In this document: positions 29,708 to 40,080 of the stretch, in pieces | Position numbering within the stretch: the first letter of the stretch is position 1 | Layout of the letters: every line of letters begins with the position of its first letter | NCBI RefSeq assembly: GCF_900560745.1 | Contig: NZ_LR025085.1 | Span: forward strand, 62,001-126,000 | Origin: Buchnera aphidicola (Cinara strobi) | GTDB taxonomy: Bacteria > Pseudomonadota > Gammaproteobacteria > Enterobacterales > Enterobacteriaceae | Direction of reading: 5' to 3' | Length of the DNA stretch: 64,000 nt | Program-made: the position numbers and the translations under genes | The notes under the pieces: model-generated | What the model saw: only the letters and a program-made list of their open reading frames with translations | Database searches by the model: none | Told to the model about the DNA's origin: nothing

Positions 29708-30241
29708 AAAGTTGGAAAAAAAAACAAATTATCTCACCCTCATCGCATTAATCATGAAATACGTTCTATTGAAGTTCGATTAATGGGTTTGGAAGGGGAA
29801 CCGTTAGGAATAGTAAATCTGAATTATGCTTTAGAGAAGGCTAAAAATTGTAGATTTGATTTGGTGGAAATTAGTCCGAATTCTAAACCTCCAGTGTGTC
29901 GTATCATGAATTACGGTAAGTTCTTGTATGAAAAAAGCAAAGCACTTAAAAAACAAAAAAAGAAACAAAAAATTATTCAGATAAAAGAGATAAAATTTAG
30001 ACCTAATACAGATGAAGGGGATTATCAAGTTAAATTAAGAAATTTAATTCGATTTTTAAGAGATGGAAATAAAGTAAAAATTACTGTCAGATTTCGTGGT
30101 CGAGAAATGGCTCATCAGCATATCGGAGTAAGTATGTTAAATAGATTAAAAAAAGATTTGTCTGATTTATCAAATATTGAGTCATTCCCTATGCGTATTG
30201 AAGGTCGTCAGATGGTAATGATTTTATCTCCTAGAAAATAA
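29705..30241 (+). CDS. infC: Translation initiation factor IF-3
   Basis: Binds the 30S subunit, blocks early 50S joining and checks the start codon. From the ATT start it has 178 residues (E. coli 180). The frame upstream of the first ATG (29783) encodes [20 protein letters not shown], which matches the family N-terminus, so the AUU start is well supported. The IF3-N domain has [12 protein letters not shown] and [20 protein letters not shown], and after a lysine-rich linker the IF3-C domain has [18 protein letters not shown]. Co-transcribed with thrS, rpmI and rplT. Confidence 0.96.
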   Translation: MKVGKKNKLSHPHRINHEIRSIEVRLMGLEGEPLGIVNLNYALEKAKNCRFDLVEISPNSKPPVCRIMNYGKFLYEKSKALKKQKKKQKIIQIKEIKFRPNTDEGDYQVKLRNLIRFLRDGNKVKITVRFRGREMAHQHIGVSMLNRLKKDLSDLSNIESFPMRIEGRQMVMILSPRK

Positions 30242-30295
30242 ATTTGCTCTTATTTATTTTTTATTTTTAAAAAAATATTTTATTTTGGAATTTTT

Positions 30296-30493
30296 ATGCC
30301 TAAAATTAAAACATTACGTAGTGCAGCAAAAAGATTTAAAAAAACTGCTTCTGGTTTATTTAAATATAAAAAGTCTAATTTACGTCACATTTTAACAAAA
30401 AAAAATACTAATTATAAACGTCCTTTGCGTAAAAAAGTTATTATTTCATCAGCTGATTATCGTTCAGTATCCCAGCTTCTTCCATATCTTTGA
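30296..30493 (+). CDS. rpmI: 50S ribosomal protein L35 (bL35)
   Basis: 65 residues, the standard length. The N-terminus [20 protein letters not shown] and the basic middle are typical. It lies between infC and rplT as in E. coli. In E. coli the rpmI-rplT pair is repressed by L20; no clear L20 operator could be picked out in the short spacer. Confidence 0.96.
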   Translation: MPKIKTLRSAAKRFKKTASGLFKYKKSNLRHILTKKNTNYKRPLRKKVIISSADYRSVSQLLPYL

Positions 30494-30543
30494 TCAGCAA
30501 ATAAATGTATTTATAGGTTATATTTAATAAGGGAGAATTGTAA

Positions 30544-30906
30544 ATGGCTCGTGTAAAGCGAGGAGTAACAGCGCATGCTCGTCATAAAAAAATAATTAAA
30601 TTAGCTAAAGGGTATTATGGAGCGCGTTCTCGTGTATATAGAGTAGCAAAGCAAGCAGTAATTAAAGCAGGACAATATTCTTATAGAGATAGACGTAATA
30701 AGAAAAGGAATTTTCGAAAATTGTGGATTATACGAATTAATGCTGCAGCTAAAATTTATAATTTATCTTATAGCCAATTTATGTATGGATTAAAGAAATC
30801 ATTCATTAATATTAATCGAAAAATTTTAGCGGAAACTGCAATTTTTGATAAAAATGCATTTAGTAAATTAGTAGATTGTTCGAAACGTGTTTTATTTAAT
30901 AATTGA
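30544..30906 (+). CDS. rplT: 50S ribosomal protein L20 (bL20)
   Basis: 120 residues (E. coli 118), highly basic. It starts [20 protein letters not shown] and carries [20 protein letters not shown] and the [13 protein letters not shown] motif of the family. AGGGAGAATTGTAA precedes the ATG. L20 is needed early in 50S assembly and binds 23S rRNA. Confidence 0.97.
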   Translation: MARVKRGVTAHARHKKIIKLAKGYYGARSRVYRVAKQAVIKAGQYSYRDRRNKKRNFRKLWIIRINAAAKIYNLSYSQFMYGLKKSFININRKILAETAIFDKNAFSKLVDCSKRVLFNN

Positions 30907-30936
30907 TTTGAATAACTTGTTAAGTTTTTTATTAGA

Positions 30937-30954
30937 GGGAGTAACCAATCTCCC
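30937..30954 (+). other. GC-rich mini-hairpin in the rplT-pheS spacer
   Basis: GGGAG (30937-30941) and CTCCC (30950-30954) pair with an 8-base loop. In a spacer otherwise almost all A and T this stands out. E. coli has the pheM leader and an attenuator here. I find no phenylalanine-rich leader peptide (the only ATG reads Met-Ile-Leu-Lys-stop) and no U-run after the stem, so attenuation is unlikely to work as in E. coli. Confidence 0.35.
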
Positions 30955-31022
30955 CGATATGATTTTAAAATAATTGAAAAAATATATTTATTAATTATCT
31001 ATAATTGAATCCTGGAACACCA

Positions 31023-32027
31023 GTGAAAATACTAAAAGAAATACAACAATCTTTAAAAAAAATTACTATATCTGCTATTAAAGAAATAAAAAATATAGAT
31101 AATATTTCAGAATTGAATAACTTTAAATCTAAGTATTTAGGAAAAAATAGTTTGGTTTTTTTTTATTTTAAAAAATTAAATACGATATATTCTTTAGAAA
31201 GAATTAAATGTGGAAAAATATTAAATAGTTTTAAAAGAGACTTTCAAAAAATAATTACTAAAAAAAAACAAAAAATAAAAAATAATTTATTAAATAGTAA
31301 AAATAATGAATTTTTTTTAGATTCTTCGTTACCAGGAAGAAGAGTAGAACGAGGAAGTGTACACCCTATTAATTTAGTCATTAGTCAAATTCAAGATATC
31401 TTTCATTATTGGGGATTTTTGACATATTCTGGACCGGAGTTAGAAAATAAATATTATAATTTTGATTCTTTAAATATACCAAAAAATCATCCTTCTAGAA
31501 GTATAAATGATACTTTTTGGTTAGACCCGAATTTTGTTTTACGGACACAAACGTCTAGTGTGCAAATTAGGATTTTAGAAAAATATTCTTATCCTATTAA
31601 AGCTATTGTTCCTGGAAAAGTTTATCGACGTGATTATGATAATACACATACTCCAATGTTTCATCAAATTGAAGGTTTAATAGTAGATAAATCAATTTCC
31701 TTTTCTAATTTAAAGTGGATTTTAGAGAATTTTATTATTAAAATTTTACAAAAAAATGTAAAAGTGCGTTTTAGAAGTTCATATTTTCCTTTTACTTGTC
31801 CTTCAGCTGAAATGGATATTCAAAATAAATCTGGGGATTGGTTAGAAATTTTAGGATGCGGGATGGTTCATCCGAATGTTTTAAAGAATTTTGATATTGA
31901 TTGTAACGTTTATTCTGCTTGTGCGTTTGGTGTTGGTGTAGAAAGGATAGCTATGTTAAAATATGGAATATCTGATATTCGTTGTTTTTTTGAAAACGAT
32001 ATACGATTTTTAAAACAATTTGTTTAA
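31023..32027 (+). CDS. pheS: Phenylalanyl-tRNA synthetase alpha chain
   Basis: Catalytic subunit of the alpha2-beta2 enzyme, about 334 residues from GTG 31023 (E. coli 327). An in-frame TTG at 31005 would add six residues; TGGAAC before the GTG makes the GTG more likely, but this is uncertain. Class II motifs: SLPGRRVERGSVHPI, RTQTSSVQIR, YRRDYDNTHTPMFHQIEG (motif 2), the phenylalanine pocket WLEILGCGMVHPNVL, and GVGVERIAMLKYGI (motif 3). The N-terminal coiled coil is lysine-rich. Confidence 0.95.
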   Translation: MKILKEIQQSLKKITISAIKEIKNIDNISELNNFKSKYLGKNSLVFFYFKKLNTIYSLERIKCGKILNSFKRDFQKIITKKKQKIKNNLLNSKNNEFFLDSSLPGRRVERGSVHPINLVISQIQDIFHYWGFLTYSGPELENKYYNFDSLNIPKNHPSRSINDTFWLDPNFVLRTQTSSVQIRILEKYSYPIKAIVPGKVYRRDYDNTHTPMFHQIEGLIVDKSISFSNLKWILENFIIKILQKNVKVRFRSSYFPFTCPSAEMDIQNKSGDWLEILGCGMVHPNVLKNFDIDCNVYSACAFGVGVERIAMLKYGISDIRCFFENDIRFLKQFV

Positions 32028-32045
32028 TATAACGAGATACGGTAA

Positions 32046-34451
32046 ATGAAGATTGGAGCAGAATGGTTACGTCAATGGATCGATCTACCTATTTCAAATA
32101 TAAATTTATGTAAACAACTAACAATATTTGGTTGTGAAGTGAATTATATTCAAGAAAAAAAAAAATATTTTTCTAATACAGTAATTGGTCGAATCGTTTC
32201 AAAAAAAAAATATTTTCCTGATAAAAGATTAATTTTATATAGAGTACGTATTTCAAGAACAAAAAAAATTTATATTATAAATAAAAAAAAAAACTATTTA
32301 TCAGCAGGAGTTCAAATACCTGTTATTTTACCTCAATCTTCTTTAATAAAGGATATGAAAATATTATCTTGTTATTTATATAAAAATAAGATAAGCGGTG
32401 TATTTTGTTCCTATCATTTGGCTGGAATAGAAAAAAATAATAAAGAAGTAATTATTATTTCTAAAAAATTGAAAGTAGGGTCTGATTTTAATCATTATTT
32501 ATGTTCATATAATGATATTATGAAATTTTTTATACCTTTTAATCGAATAGATTTACGTTCTGTTTGGGGGATATCTCGAGAAATTGCTGTATTAAATCAT
32601 TTACCTTTACCAAAATTAAAATATAAATCACGCTTTATTCCAAAAAAAGTATTAAGTGAACCAAGAATTAATATTAACATTGATATAAAGAATTCTAATA
32701 TACAATATATTTTTTGTGAATTTTATTCATTAAAAGTACCATCTGTTTTTCCTTTTCGAATGCAAGAACGTTTAAGAGTATCGAATTTATTAAGTGATAA
32801 TATTATTTTAAACATTATAAATTATATTTTTATAGAAACTGGACATTGGTTTCATGTTTTTGATTTAGATTACTTAAAACAAGAGATATATATAAAAGAA
32901 TTACAAGAAAAACAGGTTATTCAAGATAAGAATAACAAAAGTATTTCCTTAGTAAAAGGAACAGTTATTTTATCAGATCTGAAAAATATTCTTTCTTTTG
33001 AAGATATGGAATATTCTCATTATTCTTCTGTTAACTCTATTACGAAGAATTTATTTTTAGGATCTATTTGTTTTGAAGCTGAATTTATTCAATCTAGAAA
33101 TTTAATTATTGGTGTTGAAAGAAAAATAGAATATTTAAAATATAATGTATATCCAAGTACACAAAAAAATATTTTTCAATATATTCAAAATTTAATATTA
33201 GATATTTGTGGCGGGGAAACGACTACATTAAAAAAATATAAGATAGAAAAAGATTATTCTGAATCTAACCTTTTGTCTTTAAATATTAATAGAATAAATA
33301 GAGTATCAGGAATCAAATTTACCAAAAAAGATATTTTATCAATTTTAAAAATTTGTTATTTTAAATTTTTTAGTAAAAAAGACAATTTTTTTATTACTCC
33401 CCCATATTGGCGTACTGACATTCGAATTATAGAGGATTTATTTAGTGAGATTATTCGAATTTATGGTTTTGAGAAAATTCAATCCTCTCCTCCAAAAAAT
33501 TGGAATTTAAGTTTTAAGCATACAAAAGAACGTATCTCTCTTTCGAGAATAAAGTTATTTCTTATAGATCGTGGATATTTTGAGATTATTTCATATAGTT
33601 TTATTGATCCTGTAGTACAAAAGTTTTTTATAACACAATCTAATTCTTTATCTATTATAAATCCAATTTCTAGTGATATGTCTGAAATGAGGTTATCATT
33701 ATGGATTGGACTTCTAAATTGTGTTTCTTATCATCAAAAACGACAAAATGAGTCTATTAAACTATTTGAAACAGGTTTATGTTTTTTTTCTAAAAAAGAA
33801 AAGGGGAAGATTAAAAAAGTTTTTCAAAATGACTATTTAGCTTTAGCTATTAGTGGTTTTTATAGTCATCGTTCATGGTATTTAAAAAATAGAAAATTTG
33901 ATTTTTATGATTTAAAAGGAGATGTTGAGTCTATTTTAAATATTTGTGGAAAAATGAATTGTGTAGAGTTTTCTCCTGAAAATTTTATTGGTTTATGCTC
34001 AGAACAAAGTGCTGGAATATATTTGAATGGCCAATTTATCGGTCGTATCGGGGTTCTCGATCCTTCTTTTTATAATGTTTTTAATTTACACGATTCAGTA
34101 ATTTTATTTGAAATAATGTGGAAAAAAATTTGTGATAGCAGGTCCATTAAGATAAAATATATATCAGTACTACCGAGTAGTCAACGAGATATTTCTATAA
34201 TTGTTTCCAGTAATATACTTAGTAAAGATATTATTGATGTTTGTCGTAATAATATTAGTATAAAAAATACTGATATATATATATATGATGTTTATACAGG
34301 TTCAAATATTCCTGTTGGGAAAAAAAGTATATCTATTTGTTTTACTTTCAATAGTTTTAAAAATACGTTAATAGAATCTGATATTAATTTAAACATTTCG
34401 CAATGTGTTACTGCTCTTAAGGATAAATTTGGAGCGATTTTAAGAGATTAA
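32046..34451 (+). CDS. pheT: Phenylalanyl-tRNA synthetase beta chain with an eroded editing domain
   Basis: 801 residues (E. coli 795). The order is an N-terminal EMAP-like domain, B1/B5 folds, B3/B4 editing domain, catalytic-like core (TYSF-type segment [14 protein letters not shown] and [14 protein letters not shown]) and C-terminal ferredoxin-like anticodon domain ([14 protein letters not shown]). The histidine of the editing site is kept in WFHVFD and the glutamate in CFEAEF. However, the GLHTDASHRYERG motif that holds the editing T354 and A356 of E. coli is replaced by unrelated [13 protein letters not shown], and the glycine-rich GGIFGGE loop is gone. Charging should be retained; editing is doubtful. 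Confidence 0.95.
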   Translation: MKIGAEWLRQWIDLPISNINLCKQLTIFGCEVNYIQEKKKYFSNTVIGRIVSKKKYFPDKRLILYRVRISRTKKIYIINKKKNYLSAGVQIPVILPQSSLIKDMKILSCYLYKNKISGVFCSYHLAGIEKNNKEVIIISKKLKVGSDFNHYLCSYNDIMKFFIPFNRIDLRSVWGISREIAVLNHLPLPKLKYKSRFIPKKVLSEPRININIDIKNSNIQYIFCEFYSLKVPSVFPFRMQERLRVSNLLSDNIILNIINYIFIETGHWFHVFDLDYLKQEIYIKELQEKQVIQDKNNKSISLVKGTVILSDLKNILSFEDMEYSHYSSVNSITKNLFLGSICFEAEFIQSRNLIIGVERKIEYLKYNVYPSTQKNIFQYIQNLILDICGGETTTLKKYKIEKDYSESNLLSLNINRINRVSGIKFTKKDILSILKICYFKFFSKKDNFFITPPYWRTDIRIIEDLFSEIIRIYGFEKIQSSPPKNWNLSFKHTKERISLSRIKLFLIDRGYFEIISYSFIDPVVQKFFITQSNSLSIINPISSDMSEMRLSLWIGLLNCVSYHQKRQNESIKLFETGLCFFSKKEKGKIKKVFQNDYLALAISGFYSHRSWYLKNRKFDFYDLKGDVESILNICGKMNCVEFSPENFIGLCSEQSAGIYLNGQFIGRIGVLDPSFYNVFNLHDSVILFEIMWKKICDSRSIKIKYISVLPSSQRDISIIVSSNILSKDIIDVCRNNISIKNTDIYIYDVYTGSNIPVGKKSISICFTFNSFKNTLIESDINLNISQCVTALKDKFGAILRD

Positions 34452-34456
34452 ATTAT

Positions 34457-34777
34457 ATGGTATTAACTAAAGCAGAAATTTCAGATTACTTATTTAATAA
34501 GTTAGAACTCAGCAAACAAAAGATAAAAAATTTAGTAGAAATTTTTTTTGAAGAAGTTCGAAAATCTTTAGAAGCAGGTGAAGAGGTAAAGTTATCTGGT
34601 TTTGGAAATTTTTATGTTCGTAATAAAAAACAAAGACCAGGGCGAAATCCAAAAACTGGTGAAAATATCTTGGTTTCTGCTCGCAGAGTAGTAGTTTTTA
34701 AGCCTGGTCAAAAATTAAGAAATCGGGTAGAATCTTTAAAATATGTTAAAAAAAAAAAAATATTATATAATTATTAG
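34457..34777 (+). CDS. ihfA: Integration host factor alpha subunit
   Basis: Small DNA-bending protein of 106 residues (E. coli 99), usually a heterodimer with IhfB, shaping the nucleoid and some promoters. It starts [20 protein letters not shown]; the beta-arm segment [20 protein letters not shown] contains the Arg-Asn-Pro tip that intercalates into DNA. The C-terminus has an extra lysine-rich tail. It begins five bases after pheT, as in E. coli. Confidence 0.95.
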   Translation: MVLTKAEISDYLFNKLELSKQKIKNLVEIFFEEVRKSLEAGEEVKLSGFGNFYVRNKKQRPGRNPKTGENILVSARRVVVFKPGQKLRNRVESLKYVKKKKILYNY

Positions 34778-35090
34778 TCATAATATTATTTTTATAGTAG
34801 AGATGTTATTTGCTGTATTTATAGTAAGAAAATAGATTTATCATTTTTTTAGTATTAATAAATCTTTTATGGTATTTATAAAATAATAGATTTTAATTTT
34901 ATATAAAAATTTAATTTATGTCTTTATATTAATGTTGGTTTTTTTAAATTTTTTTATTTTTAAAATAGACTTATTATAGAAAGAATTTTTAAATATATAC
35001 TTAAATATATTTAAAAATTTCTTTATATATAAATTTTAATATTTTAGTTTTTACCAATATATATTTTGATATAATTTTTTGATTAACATA
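34778..35090. terminator. ihfA-glyS convergent spacer with a 19-bp hairpin at 34980-35024
   Basis: Of this 313-bp spacer, only one element stands out. Arms 34980-34998 and 35005-35024 pair over 19 bp with one bulged base and a 6-base loop. It lies between converging genes and probably ends transcripts from both sides. All but two pairs are A-T. Nothing else is recognisable. Confidence 0.5.
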
Positions 35091-37181
35091 TCAATAGTAC
35101 AAATAAGAAAAATCAGTTATATATAAAAATATTTTCTGTATTTTTTTTAGTAAAAAAATACGAAATGAACGTTTTTTTATATTTTTATCGTAAATAAAAG
35201 AGTTTTTAAAGAATTTCTCTATTGGGTAACATAATTCTTGTATGTCTTTTAATAAAATTAAGTAATCTATTTTATTTACTGGATGAATTTTTTTTTGAAT
35301 TTTTTTAATTAATTTGATTAATATTTTTTCATATTTAGTTATTTCTTGAGTGTACTGTAAATTAAATGAATTAATTTTAATAATTTTAATTTTTTTATCT
35401 TTTTTAGAGAGAAGATTACTAATTCTTTTATATGTAGATAAAATATTTTCTATATTATTTTTTTTTTTAAATTTATTAATAGTTTTAATTCTTTTGTTTA
35501 TATCAATAAGATTTACTAATTTTAGCGATAAAACAGAATCAATTACTTGTTTATCATAATTTTTTTTTAAATATAGTGATTTATATCTTGAGTAAATAAA
35601 ATTTAAAATTAATGGTTTTAGTTCTGGGTTTTCTTGTGAATTTTTGTACAAATTCAGAGATTTTTCAATTAAATCTGGTAAATTTATATTGAATTTTTTT
35701 TTAGTTATTATTCGAATAATTCCAATTGCAGCTCTTCGTAGTGCAAACGGATCTTTATTTTTTTTAGGAATTTTACCTATAGTAAAAATTCCAGTAATTG
35801 TATCTATTTTATCAGCGATACTTAATGCACATGAAATATTTCTTTTAGGTAATTTAGATTCAGAAAAATTAGGGAAATAATGTTCTTTAATGGCTATGGC
35901 TACTATTTTTTTTTCTTGATGCATTAATGCATAGCGCATTCCTACTACTCCTTGTAGCGCTGTGCATTCTGTTATTATATTTGTTGTTAAATCACATTTT
36001 GATAATTGTGCAGCACGTTTTGTTAATAAAATATCAGCATGTATAATATTTGCAATGTATTCACTAATTTCTATTATTCTGAGTGTTTTATCATACATTG
36101 TTCCAATTCTTTTTTGAAAAGAAATTTTTTTTAGTAATATTAATCTTTTAGAAAATGATATTTTTTGATCTTTTTTTAAGAAAAAATTTATATTATCTAG
36201 TTTAGAACATAATACTTGCTCATTTTCTTGAATAATTTTTTTTGAGTTAGTTGTTTCAATATTACTGATAAAAATAAAATTATTTGTTATTTTTTTTGTA
36301 TTTTTTTCATATAATGGAAAATATTTTTGATTGTCTTCTATAATATAAGTAATTATTTCTTCTGGTATATTTAAGTATTTTTTTTTAAATTTCCCTAAAT
36401 AAGCTTTTGGCCATTCTATTGATGCTGTTATTTCATGTAATAGTTTTTCATTAATATTTACAGATGTAATAGAAGATTTTTCTAAATTTTTTATTTGATT
36501 TAATATATTTTCTTTTCTTTCAAAATAATCAATCATAATGTATTTTTTTTTAAATAACTCTACGCTATATTCATTAGCATGATTAAAAAAAATTTTTTTA
36601 GGAGAAAGTAAAAAATGACCATAAGAAATATTTTTTGAAGAAATATTAACTAGATTTAACGAAATTAGTTTTTCGTTTAATAAAACCATAATATTTCGTA
36701 TAGGGCGTGAAAATCGAATTGTATTAACCCCCCACGACATAGATTTTTTTAATGGTATATGTATAATTGCATTAGGTATGATTTTTTTTAAAACTTTTTT
36801 TAGAGAAACATTTTCTTTTTTTTTTAAATAAAGTAAATATTTTTTTTTTTTTATTGTAATTTTTTTTACTTTTTCTTTTTGAATGTTATTGGATTTTATC
36901 CAATTCAAAGCTAATGGTGTAAAGGTTTTTTTTTTATTAAATGATTTTTCTACTAATGGTCCTATTTTTTTAATATAACGTATTTTTGGTATATATGATA
37001 AAGAAAAAATTTTTAATGCTATTTTTTTAGTAGTATAAAATAAAGAAATAGATTGATAATTTATTTGATTTTTTTTTAAGTCTTTTTTAATAAAAGAATA
37101 AAAAAATTTAGCTATATTGCTTAATTCCTTACTTGGTAAATCTTCTGTTTGTATTTCAATTAGTAAGATTTTTGGATTCAT
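35091..37181 (-). CDS. glyS: Glycyl-tRNA synthetase beta chain
   Basis: Beta subunit of the bacterial alpha2-beta2 glycyl-tRNA synthetase, 696 residues (E. coli 689). It starts LLIEIQTEDLPSKEL, with conserved SMSWGVNTIRFSRPIRNIM, ASIEWPKAYLGKF, KKDPFALRRAAIGIIRII and the C-terminal anticodon-type domain. It follows glyQ by three bases in a two-gene operon. It contains several long A-runs, one of A12 (T12 at 36841-36852), without loss of frame. Confidence 0.95.
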   Translation of the reverse strand: MNPKILLIEIQTEDLPSKELSNIAKFFYSFIKKDLKKNQINYQSISLFYTTKKIALKIFSLSYIPKIRYIKKIGPLVEKSFNKKKTFTPLALNWIKSNNIQKEKVKKITIKKKKYLLYLKKKENVSLKKVLKKIIPNAIIHIPLKKSMSWGVNTIRFSRPIRNIMVLLNEKLISLNLVNISSKNISYGHFLLSPKKIFFNHANEYSVELFKKKYIMIDYFERKENILNQIKNLEKSSITSVNINEKLLHEITASIEWPKAYLGKFKKKYLNIPEEIITYIIEDNQKYFPLYEKNTKKITNNFIFISNIETTNSKKIIQENEQVLCSKLDNINFFLKKDQKISFSKRLILLKKISFQKRIGTMYDKTLRIIEISEYIANIIHADILLTKRAAQLSKCDLTTNIITECTALQGVVGMRYALMHQEKKIVAIAIKEHYFPNFSESKLPKRNISCALSIADKIDTITGIFTIGKIPKKNKDPFALRRAAIGIIRIITKKKFNINLPDLIEKSLNLYKNSQENPELKPLILNFIYSRYKSLYLKKNYDKQVIDSVLSLKLVNLIDINKRIKTINKFKKKNNIENILSTYKRISNLLSKKDKKIKIIKINSFNLQYTQEITKYEKILIKLIKKIQKKIHPVNKIDYLILLKDIQELCYPIEKFFKNSFIYDKNIKKRSFRIFLLKKIQKIFLYITDFSYLYY

Positions 37182-37184
37182 TTT

Positions 37185-38066
37185 TTACTCATTATTGGTT
37201 TTTTGGATGTATTGTATAGCAATTTTTTTTATTTTTTTTCGTATTGTTAATATATAATCAGTTCGATCAGTAGTAGATAATTTTTTTCTACAATCTAATA
37301 AATTAAAGTAATGAATGGAATGTAACATATGTTCGTATGCAGGTATTGGTAGCGGGACATGTAAGCTGGTTAGTCGATCTGATTCTTTCATATGTAATTT
37401 AAATAATTTTAATAGGATTAAAGTTTTAGAGAATTTAAAATTATAAGACGAATTTTCCTTTTCATAATTTAAAAATATATCGGAATATGTTATATTTTTA
37501 TCTAGATATTTATCCCAAATTATATTGTATATATTTTTAGAATCTTGAATATGCATGGCTATTCTCTCTAACCCGTATGTTACTTCAATAGTAGATTCAT
37601 TACAATGAATACCTCCCATTTTTTGAAAATATGTAATTTGTGTTATTTCCATTCCATTTAACCATATTTCCCATCCTAAACCTGATGCTCCTAGGGTAGG
37701 GTTTTTCCAATTATCTTCTATAAATCTAATATCATTATTTTTTATGTCAATACCTATTTTTTTTAAAGAAGATAAATATATTTTTTGAATATTTTTAGGA
37801 GCTGGTTTAATAATAACTTGGAATTGATAATAATGTTGTAGTCGATTAGGATGTTCTGTATATCTTCCGTCTGATGGGCGTCTAGATGGTTGAACATAAG
37901 CAATAGATACTGGTTTTTTTCTAAGAACATTAAAGAATGTATGATAGTGAAATGTTCCAGCACCTACAGAAATATCTAGTGGTTGCAAGATTATGCATTT
38001 TTGTTTATTCCAGAAATTTTTTAAATTTTGTATGATATTATAAAATGTTGGTGTAATTTGTGACAT
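37185..38066 (-). CDS. glyQ: Glycyl-tRNA synthetase alpha chain
   Basis: Catalytic alpha subunit, 293 residues (E. coli 303). Motifs: CIILQPLDISVGAGTFH, YVQPSRRPSDGRYTEHPNRL, YYQFQVIIKPAP, DNWKNPTLGASGLGWEIWLNG and CNESTIEVTYGLERIAMH, all typical of GlyQ. ATG at 38066 is preceded by CAAAGAGTTGCTGCT. The 228-bp region toward nfo is divergent and holds no recognisable gene. Confidence 0.96.
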   Translation of the reverse strand: MSQITPTFYNIIQNLKNFWNKQKCIILQPLDISVGAGTFHYHTFFNVLRKKPVSIAYVQPSRRPSDGRYTEHPNRLQHYYQFQVIIKPAPKNIQKIYLSSLKKIGIDIKNNDIRFIEDNWKNPTLGASGLGWEIWLNGMEITQITYFQKMGGIHCNESTIEVTYGLERIAMHIQDSKNIYNIIWDKYLDKNITYSDIFLNYEKENSSYNFKFSKTLILLKLFKLHMKESDRLTSLHVPLPIPAYEHMLHSIHYFNLLDCRKKLSTTDRTDYILTIRKKIKKIAIQYIQKTNNE

Positions 38067-38294
38067 AGCAGCAACTCTTTGTTTGTTATTAGAATTTTTA
38101 TTATTTAGAATTTTTTTAAAAAAATATTTCAGAATTTTTATTAAACTTAATTAGGTTATTATTTTGAATAATTAATGTTCAGTTGTTATAAAATAATTAT
38201 GAGAATAATTTTTTGATAATTATAATCAAAGTAGTATTTGTATACCATACTTATTTTTATTATTATCAATATGTTTTGAATTGAGAGTTTTTTT

Positions 38295-39170
38295 ATGATA
38301 CATAAATATATAGGGGCTCATGTTAGTTCAGCTGGCGGGTTAGAAAATTCTATTCTACGTGCACATGAATTAGAAGCAACGGCTTTTTCTTTATTTTTAA
38401 GTAATCAATTGCAATGGCGTATTCCAATTTTAAAAGAAAAAACAATAAATAATTTTGTTCGATTGTGTAAAAAATATAATTATCATTCTAAAAGTATTTT
38501 ACCACATAGCAGTTATTTAGTTAATTTAGGGCATCCTGACAAAAACATGAGAGAAAAATCGTGTTATTATTTTATTCAAGAAATTAAATGTTGTTATCAA
38601 TTAGGTTTAATGATGATTAATATTCATCCTGGAAGTTATTTATATAAGATTACAGAAAAGAAATGCTTGGAAAACATTATAGATTCTATTAATTTTATTT
38701 TAAGTAAAACAGAGCATATAATTATTGTATTAGAAAATACAGCAGGTCAAGGAAGTAATGTTGGTTATTGTTTCGAACATTTAGCTTTTATTATTCGACA
38801 TATTAAAAATAAATTAAGAATTGGAGTTTGTTTAGATATTTGTCATTTATTTGCTTCTGGTTATCAGTTGAATGATATAAATAGTTTTATATTCACATTT
38901 AAAAAATTTCATAATTTGATAGGACTAAAATATTTATACGGAATTCATATGAATGATTCTAAAAGAAATTTTAATAGTCGATTAGATCGTCATCATAATT
39001 TAGGTTATGGGAAAATAAAAAAATATGTTTTTTCTAATATTGTTCAGACAAAAGAATTTCAAGATATACCTTTAATTTTAGAAACAAAAGATAAGTCTTT
39101 GTGGAAAAGTGAAATACGTTGGTTAAAACAAGAATCGTTATTATATACAGCTAGTTTCTTAAACATATAA
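38295..39170 (+). CDS. nfo: Endonuclease IV
   Basis: AP endonuclease of base-excision repair with three zinc ions, 291 residues (E. coli 285). Metal ligands appear in LPHSSYLVNLGHPD, NIHPGSYL, VLENTAGQGSNVGY, CLDICHLFASGY, GIHMNDSKRNFNSRLDRHHN and LILETKD. It looks fully intact, in contrast to the broken nth. Weak ribosome site (GAGAG) before ATG 38295. Confidence 0.96.
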   Translation: MIHKYIGAHVSSAGGLENSILRAHELEATAFSLFLSNQLQWRIPILKEKTINNFVRLCKKYNYHSKSILPHSSYLVNLGHPDKNMREKSCYYFIQEIKCCYQLGLMMINIHPGSYLYKITEKKCLENIIDSINFILSKTEHIIIVLENTAGQGSNVGYCFEHLAFIIRHIKNKLRIGVCLDICHLFASGYQLNDINSFIFTFKKFHNLIGLKYLYGIHMNDSKRNFNSRLDRHHNLGYGKIKKYVFSNIVQTKEFQDIPLILETKDKSLWKSEIRWLKQESLLYTASFLNI

Positions 39171-39293
39171 ATTTTATCGGTTTTCTTTTTAGCAATTAAG
39201 ATAATTAATATTTTTAAATGTATATTTAAAAGTTAAAAATATTTTTTTATTTTTTGAAATGTATTTTTTTTTACTTTAATAGGATTAGAAGAT

Positions 39294-39590
39294 ATGATAA
39301 TATTAAATGCAATTCTTAGAATTAAGCGAGGAACTAATAATAGTCGATATGTTAGAAAAGTTCAGCGAAAAGTTCCTGGAATCATATATGGTAAAAAATT
39401 TTTAAAAAATGAGTTATTGATTTTATTAGATCATGATAAAATATTTAACTTACAAGAAAAAGATATACTTTTTTCTAAAAAAATGTCTATTTTTTTAGAA
39501 AATAAAAAATTTTTAGTTATAGTTAAAGATATTCAATATCATGCGTTTAAACCTATTTTGTTACATATAGATTTCTTATGTATTGGATAA
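39294..39590 (+). CDS. rplY: 50S ribosomal protein L25 (bL25)
   Basis: 98 residues (E. coli 94), the short single-domain form that binds 5S rRNA. Matching segments are NAILRIKRGTNNSRYVRK, VPGIIYGK, LLDHDKIFNLQ, VKDIQYHAFKPILLHIDFL. TAGGATTAGAAGAT precedes the ATG. Confidence 0.93.
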   Translation: MIILNAILRIKRGTNNSRYVRKVQRKVPGIIYGKKFLKNELLILLDHDKIFNLQEKDILFSKKMSIFLENKKFLVIVKDIQYHAFKPILLHIDFLCIG

Positions 39591-40080
39591 TTATGTTATA
39601 ATAAAGGGAATTTATTTTATCTAGATAGTAATGTCAATATTTTTTATTTTTATAAAATATTTATGTTGGCACGTATTTTTATTTCTGTAATTTAATAGAT
39701 AAAATTTAAGTTTAGAAAAAATTTTCGTGCCGACATTTTAAAAAAGATATAAATTTTAAACATAAATATAGTTGTAAATTAATATAATGAAGTTTTATTA
39801 TTATAAATACAAATATGTAAAATTTTTCGATAAAATTAAATAATAAAATATTTAAAGGTATTTTATGGTTTTTATGTAAGATAATTATTTTTGTATTATA
39901 AATAATATACATCATTATTAATGATGATATATTTGTAGAATATATGTTCTAAATATTTTCTTTTAAATAGATAAATATGAGTTAATTTTTATATTTTATT
40001 AGATATTAATATATTATATTTTTTAAAATTTTATTATTGCATTGATTATTCAGTGATAATTAATATTCTGGTTATATAAG
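39591..40080. other. rplY-rsmA spacer containing a GC-rich stem-loop at 39663-39736
   Basis: 490 bp. Arms 39663-39673 (ATGTTGGCACG) and 39726-39736 (CGTGCCGACAT) pair over 11 bp with one U-G pair on the plus strand; the minus-strand RNA would have a C-A mismatch there. The inner bases (UUU/AAA, UUUC/GAAA) can extend the stem around a 52-base interior. These two arms are by far the most GC-rich parts of the spacer. It may be a 3' structure of the rplY message or a small RNA. The rest shows nothing. Confidence 0.45.

Noticed and set aside
30907-31022. Phenylalanine-codon leader peptide (pheM-like) before pheS
   Set aside because: The only ATG in the spacer gives a four-codon frame without phenylalanine.
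39712-39915. 67-residue minus-strand open frame in the rplY-rsmA spacer
   Set aside because: Composition is that of random A+T-rich DNA (mostly Ile, Phe, Lys, Tyr), no ribosome site and no recognisable family.
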